64,000 nt of DNA from Pedobacter panaciterrae (GCF_013204795.1 NZ_JABMKW010000020.1:62001-126000); one strand, 5' to 3'. Positions 53,417 through 62,883 are shown, counted from the stretch's first letter. A program made the numbers and translations. Notes: generated by a model not told the origin, from the letters alone.

Positions 53417-56125
53417 ATGATAATAAAAAACGCTCGTCTATTATCTCTGCTCATTACGGTTACACTTTTCACCTCCATTTTACATGGAACTGTAGCCCAG
53501 GTTCTTCAGCAGGAAAAGGTATACATTCATACTAACAAGCCTAATTACAATCTTGGAGATACACTTTGGTTTAAAGCATACGTAACACAGGGATCAAGAA
53601 ATGTTTTATCAACATTAAGCGGTTCAGTATATGTTGATCTAATTAATGAAAAAGATTCGGTCTATAGATCGATCAGGCTCCCAGTTGCGGCAGGCACAGC
53701 CAGTGGAGATTTGGTCTTCGGCGATGATTGTCAGGCAGGAATCTATCGAATTAGAGCCTATACACATTGGATGAGAAATAAGGACCCTGATTATTTTTTT
53801 GATAATAGCTTTACCGTAAGCAATACTTATGTAAACGAAGCTAAGGCAGTTGCCTCTACCAGATATGAAAAAATCAATGGTAAAATGCATATCAACACCA
53901 AAATTAACTATGTAGATACCGAAGGTAAACCTATCTCGGGCAAAGTAGTTCGATACAAAGTGATTTCAGAGGATAACACGATAAAGAATAGCTCCATTAA
54001 AACGGATGAGGCAGGTAATGTAGAAATCCTGCTGGTAAACGATGAAAGAATCTTAGCTAAAACGGCATATCTTGAAAGCAATTTAAGGCTTAATGCAAAT
54101 AACGAAATCACTAAGGTTGTGCCGTTAAATGTAACGCATGCAGACACAGACGTCCAGTTTTTTCCTGAAGGAGGGAACCTAGTTAGCGGCATTACTTCAA
54201 GAATTGGATTTAAAGCCATAGGTATCAATGGAATTGGAGTTAAAATAAATGGGAAAATAATAGATGATGAAGGGAAAGAGCTGATTGCTTTTTCAAGCAC
54301 CTATGCAGGAATGGGTAGTTTTGAGTTAAAACCTCAATCAGGTAAAGTTTATAAAGCCCAGGTTGTATTTCCTGATCAATCCGAGCGAACAATCAATTTT
54401 CCTGTTGCAGTTAATGATGGCTTTGTGCTTTCTGTTTCCCAACCTGACGAGGATTTTGTCGCAATTACGGTAAAAAATCCCGCTGACCTTACTGTCTTGC
54501 CTCAAGGGTTAAATTTAATGGTTCAATCAGGAGGGGAGCAGATTTTCTCCTCAGCTGTAACGACAGATCAGTTAAATTCAGTGATAAAAATCAAAAAAAG
54601 TCTTTTTCCCGCAGGAATTGCCACAGCTACATTGTATAAAAAAACGGAGTCGCCACTCAGTGAAAGGGTATTCTTTATTAAAAAAGCAGATTCCGTAAAG
54701 CTCCAGGTTACCTCCGATAAGCCAACTTATAAGAAAAGATCTCTGGTTCAAATGCAGCTTGCCCCGGTAAGTATTGCCGGTAAATTGCTTAAAGGCAATT
54801 TCTCTGTCTCGGTAGTAAATGAAGCCTTTGTACCCGATAAAGGAGATAAAGAAAGCGCCATCCTGTCTAACCTGTTACTTTCCTCCGATCTAAAAGGATA
54901 CATCGAAAATCCGAACTACTATTTTAACAGGAACGGAACTGAAATTGACAGGCAATTGGATAATTTAATGCTAACTCAGGGCTACAGGAAGTTTACTTTA
55001 AATGACTTCTACCATCCATTACCTCCAAAATATGTTGCGGAAGGGCTTGGTGTTAATGTTACAGGGATCGTAAAAACACTTGGGAACAAGCCAGTATCAG
55101 GTTCCAGGGTTACCCTAATTGCGTTAAATTCGGGAATTATGGAAGATGCCCGGACCGACCAGAATGGAAGGTTTAAGATTGAAGGGATGATGATCAACGA
55201 TGGAGTTAGGTTCAATGTTCAGGCCAGAAACCCTAAAGGCGGCAACAGGGTAGAAGTTTCTGTTGATCAACCGGTTTTTCCCGAAATTAGTATCAATAAG
55301 AACGGACCCGACTTTAATGATCATCAAAATCAAATCGCCCGGATCCAAAGTGATCCTTTACCGTTTAAAGTAGATCGGTCTAAGCGCTTGAGGGAAATCA
55401 TTATCCGTGCAAAAAGACTGGAGAGTATAAAATATACACCGCAGGGTCCCGTTCAGATTCCCGAGGGACACGCAGATCAGACTTTTGTATTAACTAATCC
55501 TGAAAGATGTGCCACACTCTGGCTTTGTTTACAAGCACAGATTCATGGAGTAGTATTTACGAGACTAGAAGATAAAAATGTTTTTAATTTTCCGCATACC
55601 AGACAGTTAGGCCTTGATACTAATAAGCAAATGTTATTACCAATGGATGTTTATGTTGACGGTCGTAAAATTGTAGATACTGTACAAATGGCCGACATTT
55701 TTGATGGAAACGATATTGATCCTTCAAATATTGGTAAGATTGAAGTGGTCAAGACAAACCTTGCGTTAATTAATAGCTTTACCAGAGATCCCAAAAAAGG
55801 AAGCAAGCCATCGTTACTAATTATAACCAAGCGACACGATAAAAGAGATCAGGCATACACTCCTAATATCGCTAAATTCATCCCACAGGGATTTAGCAAG
55901 TCTCGTGAGTTTTATTCACCTAAGTATGATGTGAAAACTAGTGAACGTAATTCTGATTTCAGGTCCGCCATATATTGGAACCCAACGCTCGTTGCTAATA
56001 AAGATGAGCCATTGAATTTCAATTTTTATACTTCAGATGTGAAAGGCAATTACCGCGTGACTGTGGAAGGTGTAGATGAAGAAGGAAATCTGGGACGACA
56101 AGTACTAAGGTTTAAAGTTGAATGA
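53417..56125 (+). CDS. Secreted MG2-like protein with carboxypeptidase-regulatory and TonB-plug-like domains
   Basis: A 902-residue exported protein (signal peptide ending GTVAQ). The N-terminal ~25-130 is macroglobulin-like (VYIHTNKPNYNLGDTLWFKA, GIYRIRAYTHWMRN). A carboxypeptidase-regulatory domain follows near 545-620 (GNKPVSGSRVTLIALNSGIM, DARTDQNGRFKIEGMM). Near 740-810 is a plug-like segment (MDVYVDGRKIVDTVQMADIF, NIGKIEVVKTNLAL). There is no beta-barrel after it. Bacteroidota carry many such proteins, often paralogous; the role is unknown, though TonB or surface contacts are suggested. Its stop overlaps the next start by four bases. Confidence 0.78.
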   Translation: MIIKNARLLSLLITVTLFTSILHGTVAQVLQQEKVYIHTNKPNYNLGDTLWFKAYVTQGSRNVLSTLSGSVYVDLINEKDSVYRSIRLPVAAGTASGDLVFGDDCQAGIYRIRAYTHWMRNKDPDYFFDNSFTVSNTYVNEAKAVASTRYEKINGKMHINTKINYVDTEGKPISGKVVRYKVISEDNTIKNSSIKTDEAGNVEILLVNDERILAKTAYLESNLRLNANNEITKVVPLNVTHADTDVQFFPEGGNLVSGITSRIGFKAIGINGIGVKINGKIIDDEGKELIAFSSTYAGMGSFELKPQSGKVYKAQVVFPDQSERTINFPVAVNDGFVLSVSQPDEDFVAITVKNPADLTVLPQGLNLMVQSGGEQIFSSAVTTDQLNSVIKIKKSLFPAGIATATLYKKTESPLSERVFFIKKADSVKLQVTSDKPTYKKRSLVQMQLAPVSIAGKLLKGNFSVSVVNEAFVPDKGDKESAILSNLLLSSDLKGYIENPNYYFNRNGTEIDRQLDNLMLTQGYRKFTLNDFYHPLPPKYVAEGLGVNVTGIVKTLGNKPVSGSRVTLIALNSGIMEDARTDQNGRFKIEGMMINDGVRFNVQARNPKGGNRVEVSVDQPVFPEISINKNGPDFNDHQNQIARIQSDPLPFKVDRSKRLREIIIRAKRLESIKYTPQGPVQIPEGHADQTFVLTNPERCATLWLCLQAQIHGVVFTRLEDKNVFNFPHTRQLGLDTNKQMLLPMDVYVDGRKIVDTVQMADIFDGNDIDPSNIGKIEVVKTNLALINSFTRDPKKGSKPSLLIITKRHDKRDQAYTPNIAKFIPQGFSKSREFYSPKYDVKTSERNSDFRSAIYWNPTLVANKDEPLNFNFYTSDVKGNYRVTVEGVDEEGNLGRQVLRFKVE

Positions 56126-56928
56126 TTCAATATATGAAAGTAGGATTTCTTTTAAGCATGTTATTCCTAGTTCCGTCTGTATCGTACGGTCAGTATCCTG
56201 TTTTTGGAGATGAAAGAAGGCCAAAGGGAAACATTAGTTCGTTTATGGAAAGTTGTTATGATACTTCTCAAGGAGAGAAGGTATTAGTAAGTAAGAATAA
56301 ATTCAATTATGATCAAAAGGGAATATTAATAGAAAGGATTGTTTACGACACCATTGACAGCGCTAAGGTCAATCAGAAAGTGTCTTATATTTACGAGGAT
56401 GGGGAGCTTTTTGAGGAAGTGGGACAAACCTACAGAATAAGATACGCTTATGACGAGAGGGGGAAGAAGCTTGCTGAAAAATATACTTCAGCTGATGTAA
56501 ATTATCTTAAACGGTATGAATATAATATTCTGGGACAGGTTATTAAGTTAATTAATTATAGTTCCGAAGGCAGATTGCTATACTCTGAATCATTTAAATA
56601 TGATGAACAGAAAGTATTGTTAAAATTTACCCATACTGTACCTGATTCAACTAATAAGAGCTATCAGGCTATTTATTCTTCAGATGTTAAAGGAAAGCGT
56701 TTGAGCGAGCGGGTATATGCACCCAATGGTTACATACTTTATACGAGTAAATTCGCATATGATTCTGAAAATCAGTTAATGGAGGAGGTGCGCTATAATT
56801 ATAGCGGTGCTTTTGACTTTAAAAAGAGCTTCAAATATGTTTATGATAAAACAGGCAACTGGACTTCATTAATTAACAAGAATAAAACCAGCTCTTACGT
56901 TACTATTAGAGAAATTCAGTATAATTAA
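56122..56928 (+). CDS. YD-repeat-like secreted protein
   Basis: A 268-residue exported protein (signal peptide ending VSYGQ). From about residue 55 it has repeated YD-type units (KFNYDQKGILIERIVYDTID, RYAYDERGKKLAEKYT, YEYNILGQVIKL, SFKYDEQKVLLKF, FAYDSENQLMEEVRYN), which form stacked beta-hairpins in Rhs-type proteins. It is much shorter than Rhs toxins and carries no C-terminal toxin domain I can see. The start is ambiguous: ATG at 56122 overlaps the previous gene by four bases, and ATG at 56134 gives a cleaner signal peptide. Confidence 0.7.
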   Translation: MIQYMKVGFLLSMLFLVPSVSYGQYPVFGDERRPKGNISSFMESCYDTSQGEKVLVSKNKFNYDQKGILIERIVYDTIDSAKVNQKVSYIYEDGELFEEVGQTYRIRYAYDERGKKLAEKYTSADVNYLKRYEYNILGQVIKLINYSSEGRLLYSESFKYDEQKVLLKFTHTVPDSTNKSYQAIYSSDVKGKRLSERVYAPNGYILYTSKFAYDSENQLMEEVRYNYSGAFDFKKSFKYVYDKTGNWTSLINKNKTSSYVTIREIQYN

Positions 56929-56944
56929 CCCTCTGGTTATTGTT

Positions 56945-57448
56945 TTACATCGTTGGATTTTGCAGATAAATGCTCCATTGCTGTATTGGTGAATCCTTTT
57001 TCTTTGCTAATACAATGGCTGAGTTGGTGCCCCCTTCAGGATCGACAGGGGTAAGGTATAAATCGGTAGCTTTCAATCTGATCAGGTAGATGTCTTTTTT
57101 CACTTTAATAAACTCATATTGCTGATTCTTGGCATCTGCAACAAGAGGCTGTTCCTCCATAACCACAGCATCCTTTGCTTCGCCGAGTGGCTGAAAAGTC
57201 TTTTTGGTAAACAAATTTTTGAGCTGATAAGTATTTTCCCCGGTATTTTGAAAATCCCAGGTCATGCATTTCCAGTTTTGAGGATCATAGGCAACCAGGG
57301 GAGTTCCGTTTTTGCCACTGGCATCCTTAACGCGAAGCAACATTCCTGTTTTAACATTCTTGATGGCGTAAGTGCCTTTTATTTCCTGTGCGTACGATGC
57401 ACAGGTAAATAGAAATATCAGATAAAAGATAGATGTGATAAGCTTCAT
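56945..57448 (-). CDS. Secreted RICIN-like beta-trefoil protein
   Basis: A 167-residue exported protein (signal peptide ending CASYAQ). The mature chain has the repeated strand pattern of a ricin-type beta-trefoil: GTYAIKNVKTGMLLRVKDAS, MTWDFQNTGENTYQLKNLFT, DIYLIRLKATDLYLTPVDP, and an Ile-Gln-Gln-Trp (QQWSIY) at the end. Such folds bind sugars. It stands alone on this strand, convergent with the YD-repeat-like gene. Confidence 0.7.
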   Translation of the reverse strand: MKLITSIFYLIFLFTCASYAQEIKGTYAIKNVKTGMLLRVKDASGKNGTPLVAYDPQNWKCMTWDFQNTGENTYQLKNLFTKKTFQPLGEAKDAVVMEEQPLVADAKNQQYEFIKVKKDIYLIRLKATDLYLTPVDPEGGTNSAIVLAKKKDSPIQQWSIYLQNPTM

Positions 57449-57501
57449 ATCAAGTTATTTACATTATAAATGTACTTATTATTTTACCTTTAACCAGTAG
57501 C

Positions 57502-57535
57502 GTTTTACACCTTGCCATCGTTTTAGTGTAAAAAC
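57502..57535. promoter_or_regulatory. Inverted repeat in the RICIN/lipoprotein divergent promoter region
   Basis: GTTTTACAC (57502-57510) and GTGTAAAAAC (57526-57535) are inverted copies, eight bases exact, spaced by 15 bases. The position between divergent genes fits an operator. Confidence 0.3.
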
Positions 57536-57550
57536 CAAATTAACAGCTTT

Positions 57551-58048
57551 ATGAAAAAATTTCTATTCGTTTGCGCGATACTATTTATCGCTAATCTAGG
57601 GTGCAAAAAAAATAATATTGGTGGGGGTGGGCTATGCGCCTGTTCACCTATAACCGAACCTGAATTAAAATTGGTTATAAAAAGCAGCACGGGTGCTGAC
57701 CTGCTAAATGACAAAATCGCGGGGGCATACTCAAAAGATGAAATTAAAGTATTCCAAAAATCGACAGATGGAACCGAAACTCCCGTTAACTTTAGCATCA
57801 GACCTCCATTTTCTTATGGCGAAGAAAAGTTCAATTTCAGCTCGCTATTCGTAGGACTTAATTTTTTAAGAAACTCAAAAGACACCAAGATTCTTCTAAA
57901 GCTTGGTGATAGCAAACCCTATGAACTTAGTTTTGCATTAAATGAAGGTATGTATGATATCAATAAGCTATTGATTGATGACAAAGAGGCTGAAAGTGAC
58001 AACGGAACTGTTAGCAAGTACCTTAGAATATTTTATTTAACGGAGTAG
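57551..58048 (+). CDS. Hypothetical lipoprotein (165 aa)
   Basis: A 165-residue lipoprotein with lipobox ending in LGC (Cys18), followed by a Gly/Cys-rich stretch (NNIGGGGLCACSP). The mature part is beta-rich (ELKLVIKSSTGADLLNDKIA, EKFNFSSLFVGLNFLRNSKD, KILLKLGDSKPYELSF). No family is recognised. It diverges from the RICIN gene and precedes the SUFU gene by 56 bases. Confidence 0.65.
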   Translation: MKKFLFVCAILFIANLGCKKNNIGGGGLCACSPITEPELKLVIKSSTGADLLNDKIAGAYSKDEIKVFQKSTDGTETPVNFSIRPPFSYGEEKFNFSSLFVGLNFLRNSKDTKILLKLGDSKPYELSFALNEGMYDINKLLIDDKEAESDNGTVSKYLRIFYLTE

Positions 58049-58104
58049 TTGTAGCACTTACTTTTATCGAAAAAAACAATAAATTGCATTAAACTTTTTC
58101 TTGT

Positions 58105-58857
58105 ATGAGCGATGAAATTACTTCGGGTGGTAGCAATGTCCACAGATATGAGAATCATATTCCTAAAGGATTTGAGCCGGCAATCGGAGATGGAGATAAC
58201 ATTGATGCCATTTCAAGTCATATTGAAAAGCATGTAGGTAAGATCGAGTCCGTATTTCACGAAATTGTATCCGATAAAGTGCATATAGACGTTCACTGGG
58301 TTAAACCGACTGAACAGCGCCCGTATCATACATTGGTTACAAGTGGAATGAGTGATAAGCCTATGAATGTTCCCGAAGAAGCTGATAATTTGCAATACGC
58401 TGAACTTTGCGTATTACTACCTTCCAGTTGGAAAATTAATGCTGAATCTTACGCGCTTATGGAAGAAGTATTTAATGATGAGAACAATTATTGGCCAGTT
58501 AGGTGGTTGAAGAGTATTGCCCGATTTCCACATGAATATGACACATGGATAGGGCCATATCATACCATTCCAAATGGGGAAAAAGCCGAACCATTTTCAG
58601 GGAATACTAAACTGGGTTGTATGTTTGTTTTCCCATCAAATAACCTTCCTTCTGAGTTTACTCAGCTGGAAATTAGCGAGAATAAGGTGATAAACTTTTA
58701 CTCGCTGTACCCAATTTACAAAGAAGAGATGAATTACAAACTTAATAAAGGATCTGACGCACTGTTAGATAAATTCCGAGAGTTTAGAGTTAGTACCGTT
58801 ATTGATGTTAATCGAATAAATACGTGTGCAAGGAAGAAATTTCTTGGGCTTTGGTAA
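58105..58857 (+). CDS. SUFU-domain protein
   Basis: A 250-residue soluble protein with the suppressor-of-fused-like fold (PF05076): HIDVHWVKPTEQRPYHTLVT, SGMSDKPMNVPEEADNLQYA, ELCVLLPSSWKIN, YWPVRWLKSIARFPHEYDTW, and YSLYPIYKEEMNYKLNKGSD. In bacteria this domain is frequent among immunity proteins of polymorphic toxins. No toxin gene is adjacent in the window. It is followed by a two-helix membrane protein (60-base gap), and both lie in the accessory island. Confidence 0.82.
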   Translation: MSDEITSGGSNVHRYENHIPKGFEPAIGDGDNIDAISSHIEKHVGKIESVFHEIVSDKVHIDVHWVKPTEQRPYHTLVTSGMSDKPMNVPEEADNLQYAELCVLLPSSWKINAESYALMEEVFNDENNYWPVRWLKSIARFPHEYDTWIGPYHTIPNGEKAEPFSGNTKLGCMFVFPSNNLPSEFTQLEISENKVINFYSLYPIYKEEMNYKLNKGSDALLDKFREFRVSTVIDVNRINTCARKKFLGLW

Positions 58858-58917
58858 TGTGTGCTCCCTTGTTATGCCGAATTTATTTAATTAGAATAGG
58901 TCTCATATTCCACTAAT

Positions 58918-59616
58918 ATGAACAAACACCCGGATACAAATTACAATAGATTTGAAGAGATTGACAGGGAAGATCTTGAGGATATATTGATGCAAATCGA
59001 ACATTCATTTAAAATTAAGTTTGATCATGATGACTTTCTCAAAGTAACCACATATGGCGAAATGTGTGATGTGATTTTCTCTAAAGTTGAGTTAGCCAAT
59101 AATAACGGATGTACACGCCAACAGGCATTTTATAAGCTGAGAATGGCAATAGCCGATACATTTTCCATTGATAGTGGAATTATAAAGTCAGATACCTTAA
59201 TCGAAAACATTGTACCGAGAAAAAACAGGATTAGGATGATAAAGGAACTGAAGCGTAATCTGGGTATTAATCTCAAGATTTTATCTCCGCCTCTCTGGTT
59301 TATAATAGCCGACATCGTTTTATTTTTATTAGGATTATGCGCTTTCTTTTTCAGCTGGAAAATCGCTGTTGTTATTATTGTAATATCGGTGCTGGGATTT
59401 ATAATAGGTGATGTATTTGGTAAAGAAATTGATTTTGAAACCGTTCGTGATCTTGTAAAGGAGATGATCCATAAACACTATTTAAAATCCCGAAGGGATA
59501 AACTCACAGTCAATAAGGAAGAAATGCAGCAGATTTTAGACGACATTTTAATTGAAACTTTCTATCTTGAAAGGTCATCTCTTGTAAGAGATGTAAAGTT
59601 TGGTTGGATTAAATAA
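58918..59616 (+). CDS. Membrane protein with N-terminal ACP-like helical domain
   Basis: A 232-residue protein. Residues ~15-60 (EDLEDILMQIEHSFKIKFDH, FLKVTTYGEMCDVIFSKVEL) resemble an acyl-carrier-protein helical bundle, but no DSL serine is present. Two transmembrane helices follow (FIIADIVLFLLGLCAFFFSW, IAVVIIVISVLGFIIGDVFG), then a C-terminal helical part. The function is unknown. It is on the same strand as the SUFU gene and is convergent with the permease. Confidence 0.65.
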   Translation: MNKHPDTNYNRFEEIDREDLEDILMQIEHSFKIKFDHDDFLKVTTYGEMCDVIFSKVELANNNGCTRQQAFYKLRMAIADTFSIDSGIIKSDTLIENIVPRKNRIRMIKELKRNLGINLKILSPPLWFIIADIVLFLLGLCAFFFSWKIAVVIIVISVLGFIIGDVFGKEIDFETVRDLVKEMIHKHYLKSRRDKLTVNKEEMQQILDDILIETFYLERSSLVRDVKFGWIK

Positions 59617-59631
59617 ATTAATGGAATGCCA

Positions 59632-62004
59632 TCACTCATACTTAAGCGCCTCAACAGGGTTCGCCTTTGCAGCCCTGTAGGCCTGGAAACTAACCGTCAA
59701 AAATGCAATGATTGCTGTTCCTGCTATTGATATTAACACAATTGATAAAGATATGGTGGTTCTGAACTCAAAATTAGTGAGCCACTTGTTCATCAGGTAA
59801 TAAGCCAAAGGCACACCAATACAAGCTGCAACAAATACCATTTTAAGGAAGGATAGCGAAAGAAGGCTCATGATGCTTCCAACAGAGGCACCCAAAACTC
59901 TACGTACGCCAAACTCTTTTGTCCGCTGTTCGGCGCTGTAAGCCACTAGTCCGTAAAGGCCCATGCACGAGATTAATATGGCAATGCCACCAAACAAGTT
60001 GGCCAGGATGCCCAGAATCTTTTCCGACTGCAGCTTTGCATTATACAGATCATTCACAAACTTAATTTCAACAGGGTAGCTCGGATTTATACTTTTGGCA
60101 ACCGCGGAGATCAGCTCTACGTTTTTACTCAAACTATTGGCCGGATTTAACCGCATGTTAATGGTACCTCCCTGATTTTTGCTGAAATTGATAACCATTG
60201 GTCGTCCTGAGTGATAGGGCGAATCCCATAAAAAATCTTTGAACACGCCAATTACCTTTAGTTTGTTGTCAAAAAGCGTTACCATCTTGCCAATCGGATC
60301 TTTTAACTTCATCATTTTTACCGCGGTGCTGCTTAGCATAATAGCAGCAGAGTCAGATGCAAACTCCTTAGAGAAATCGCGTCCGGCTAGTATTTGCACA
60401 CCGCTTGTTTTTACGAGGTCATATTGCGTTTCCAGGCGGTTAAATACAATTTCCTCACCCTGTTTCTCCATTCCAGGCCATTTAAATCCGTAAAACCAAT
60501 TGCTTACATGGGTCATACTACGCGATGCCTGGTTTACCGCAGTAACCGCACCTGTCTTTAAAATCTGCTCTTTGAACAATTCAAATTTTCCATGCAATTC
60601 TCCATTTTGAGGCATCTCTGCCAGTAAATTGATGTTGTAACCTACGGGCCTGCTCTTTATAAACTGTATTTGCTTATAGATAACCAGTGTGGCAATGATC
60701 AGCATAATGGCAAAGCAAAACTGTGTTACCACAAGTACCTGCCTCAGGTTTATCGGAATGAGTCTTGCCCTTGCCGTCTTCTTTTTTAAAGTCTGAATAG
60801 GATTGAAGGAAGAAAGGAATACCGCAGGATAAATGCCTGCTAAAACACCTGTTAGCATTGCTACCGACAATATGCCCATCCAATAGCCTGCATTCGTGTA
60901 TTCGATTATGATTTCCAGGCCAAGCAGGTTATTGAACATTGGTAGGGTAGCCTCAACAATAGCTACCGCAATAAGCACCGCAACAGCAGTAAGCACCATC
61001 GCTTCAGTAAGGAATTGTGTAACCAATGAACCTCTGGTTGCACCGATCGTTTTCTTAATGCCCACTTCTTTGGCCCTGCGCTCAGATTTAGCCGTGGCCA
61101 TGTTCATGAAATTGATACAGGCGATCAGCAAAATGCCAAAGGCAAGTGCAATAAATAGATAAATGCGTTCAATGTCGCCACCTACATTCTTGCCGTTTAA
61201 AAATTCACCATGCAAATGTAAATCTGAAAAAGGGAATAGGAAGTTTTCATTTCTTTGGTCTGTATAGGTTTCATTGAATAGTTTTTTGACCTTGGAATTA
61301 ATCAGATCAAGCTTAGCTCCGTTATTAACCTTTGCAATAGCAAGGAAACTGAAATTTCCCCAGCCTGGGTTTCGGGCCTCGCCATCTATATTTTCATAAA
61401 AAGACCATGGCATCAAATAATCAAACCTGAGCGAAGTGTTGGCTGGCTGATCCTTAATCACGCCCGTTACCCTCAGGTCAGTATTATTTGCATACTTTAC
61501 CGTTTTGTCTAATACATCAGTAGTGCCAAATAACAACTTTGCAGTACTTTCACCTAGTATTACAGCATTTGGTGTATTTAGTGCAGTACTCGGATTGCCG
61601 GCTATAAATTCATAGTTAAATATTTTCAATATCTCAGGGTCAGCAAAGAGATCAACTTTTCTAAAACCGGTTTCCTTATTGGCAATTAGCGTTTCATTGC
61701 CACCAGCAATACGGGTAATGATATCTACTTCAGGAATTTTGTTTCTTATGGCCATTGCAATCCCGTTGCCAGGTGACGTTCCTGTACTTGTGATCTTACC
61801 GGATGCATCCTGGAAGTTAGTCATCACCTGATAGATTTTAGCTGCATCTTTAAATTGACGATCGAACTTCATTTCGTAATTCACGTATAGCAGTAACAGG
61901 AGGCAGGCCGATAAACCCACCGCAAGTCCGATGATGTTAATCACCGAAGAAGTCTTGTTTCTCCATAGGTTACGCAAAGCGATTTTTAAGTTGAGCTTGA
62001 ACAT
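59632..62004 (-). CDS. FtsX/MacB-type ABC transporter permease
   Basis: A 790-residue inner-membrane protein with a MacB-like periplasmic core. The N-terminal helix (INIIGLAVGLSACLLLLLYV), the first FtsX set (~265-430; YLFIALAFGILLIACINFMN, IGATRGSLVTQFLTEAMVLT) and the second set (~675-790; FGVRRVLGASVGSIMSLLSL) are the usual layout, ending NPVEALKYE. Bacteroidota carry many such double-FtsX permeases, often in tandem, with a separate ATPase; no ATPase is adjacent here. Antimicrobial peptide or lipoprotein export are typical roles. The gene is directly opposed by a decayed copy of its own 3' end at 63587. Confidence 0.9.
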   Translation of the reverse strand: MFKLNLKIALRNLWRNKTSSVINIIGLAVGLSACLLLLLYVNYEMKFDRQFKDAAKIYQVMTNFQDASGKITSTGTSPGNGIAMAIRNKIPEVDIITRIAGGNETLIANKETGFRKVDLFADPEILKIFNYEFIAGNPSTALNTPNAVILGESTAKLLFGTTDVLDKTVKYANNTDLRVTGVIKDQPANTSLRFDYLMPWSFYENIDGEARNPGWGNFSFLAIAKVNNGAKLDLINSKVKKLFNETYTDQRNENFLFPFSDLHLHGEFLNGKNVGGDIERIYLFIALAFGILLIACINFMNMATAKSERRAKEVGIKKTIGATRGSLVTQFLTEAMVLTAVAVLIAVAIVEATLPMFNNLLGLEIIIEYTNAGYWMGILSVAMLTGVLAGIYPAVFLSSFNPIQTLKKKTARARLIPINLRQVLVVTQFCFAIMLIIATLVIYKQIQFIKSRPVGYNINLLAEMPQNGELHGKFELFKEQILKTGAVTAVNQASRSMTHVSNWFYGFKWPGMEKQGEEIVFNRLETQYDLVKTSGVQILAGRDFSKEFASDSAAIMLSSTAVKMMKLKDPIGKMVTLFDNKLKVIGVFKDFLWDSPYHSGRPMVINFSKNQGGTINMRLNPANSLSKNVELISAVAKSINPSYPVEIKFVNDLYNAKLQSEKILGILANLFGGIAILISCMGLYGLVAYSAEQRTKEFGVRRVLGASVGSIMSLLSLSFLKMVFVAACIGVPLAYYLMNKWLTNFEFRTTISLSIVLISIAGTAIIAFLTVSFQAYRAAKANPVEALKYE

Positions 62005-62024
62005 AGCGATATTAATCTAGCAAT

Positions 62025-62052
62025 TAAATATAATTGAACTGCAATTTACCAA
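62025..62052 (-). promoter_or_regulatory. Candidate promoter for the FtsX-type permease gene
   Basis: On the minus strand, TTG (plus-strand CAA at 62050-62052) and TATATTTA (plus-strand 62025-62032) are 17 bases apart, close to the Bacteroidetes -33/-7 pattern. Confidence 0.4.
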
Positions 62053-62169
62053 GTTTGTGCCAAGAGTTGATATATGTTTCAATTTGCTGTAAAACAGTGT
62101 TTTAATTATAGTTTGATAATAAAACCGTTCATTATCGAACTACAGGTGTACAGTGTCGGACAGTTCATT

Positions 62170-62883
62170 TTAAACCAACACCGCTCCGCCATCAATGACC
62201 AGCGATTGCCCTGTAGCAAAAGATTGCTTCATCAGATACACAAAACCTCTGGCAATATCCTCAGCTTCACCAACCCGCTTTAGCAATAATGTACTCTCCA
62301 GATACTTGTAAAATCCATCACGGTCGGCGTCACTCAGGTTATTCCATAAATTGGTTTTGATTACACCAGCGGCAATATTGTTTACTCTTATTGGCGCCAG
62401 TTCAACTGCCATCGCGCGGGTAAAAGCATCCATGGCACCGCAAATAGTTGCACCAAGGCTATATCCTTTACTTGGCCGCTGGCCGAAATTGCCACTCATC
62501 AAAGTAATCGAGCCACCTTCATTAATATAATCTTTCCCGTATTTGATTGCTGCAAAGGCACCCCAAAAACGTATGGTGAAAAAATCCTTTCCTTGGTCAA
62601 TATCGGTGTCATCCACCATACTCATTGTAATGTTCTCGCCTGCCGTATATACCAGGTGATCAAAGTTGCCCGTTTGCTTAAAGAAATCCTGAATGTTTTG
62701 CTCATTCGAAAGATCTAATGCATAACCCTCGCTTCCTTGTGGTAATTGCGTTAACGCCTGATCTATCCTTGTCTGGTTGCTCGATACAATAACCACATTT
62801 GCACCTTCAGCAGTTGCAGCTTTCGCAGTTGCTAATCCTAAACCCGAACTGCCACCTAAAATGATCACTTTTTTATTCTCCAT
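62170..62883 (-). CDS. SDR-family protein lacking the canonical YxxxK pair
   Basis: A 237-residue Rossmann-fold protein from the ATG at 62883; the frame extends upstream to 62967 but those residues are not SDR-like. The cofactor motif GGSSGLG (10-16) is intact and Ser130 is present (ITLMSGNFG). In the alignment set by AMDAFTRAMAVELAPIRVN, the usual catalytic Tyr and Lys positions are Gly144 and Cys148. Relatives with this trait exist among atypical SDRs; catalysis may be altered or lost. It diverges from the Crp/Fnr regulator across 123 bases, which may control it. Confidence 0.82.
   Translation of the reverse strand: MENKKVIILGGSSGLGLATAKAATAEGANVVIVSSNQTRIDQALTQLPQGSEGYALDLSNEQNIQDFFKQTGNFDHLVYTAGENITMSMVDDTDIDQGKDFFTIRFWGAFAAIKYGKDYINEGGSITLMSGNFGQRPSKGYSLGATICGAMDAFTRAMAVELAPIRVNNIAAGVIKTNLWNNLSDADRDGFYKYLESTLLLKRVGEAEDIARGFVYLMKQSFATGQSLVIDGGAVLV

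Noticed and set aside
62074..62283. Plus-strand ORF of 69 aa overlapping the SDR gene
   Set aside because: It lies largely antisense to the SDR gene, has no recognised features and looks like a shadow frame.
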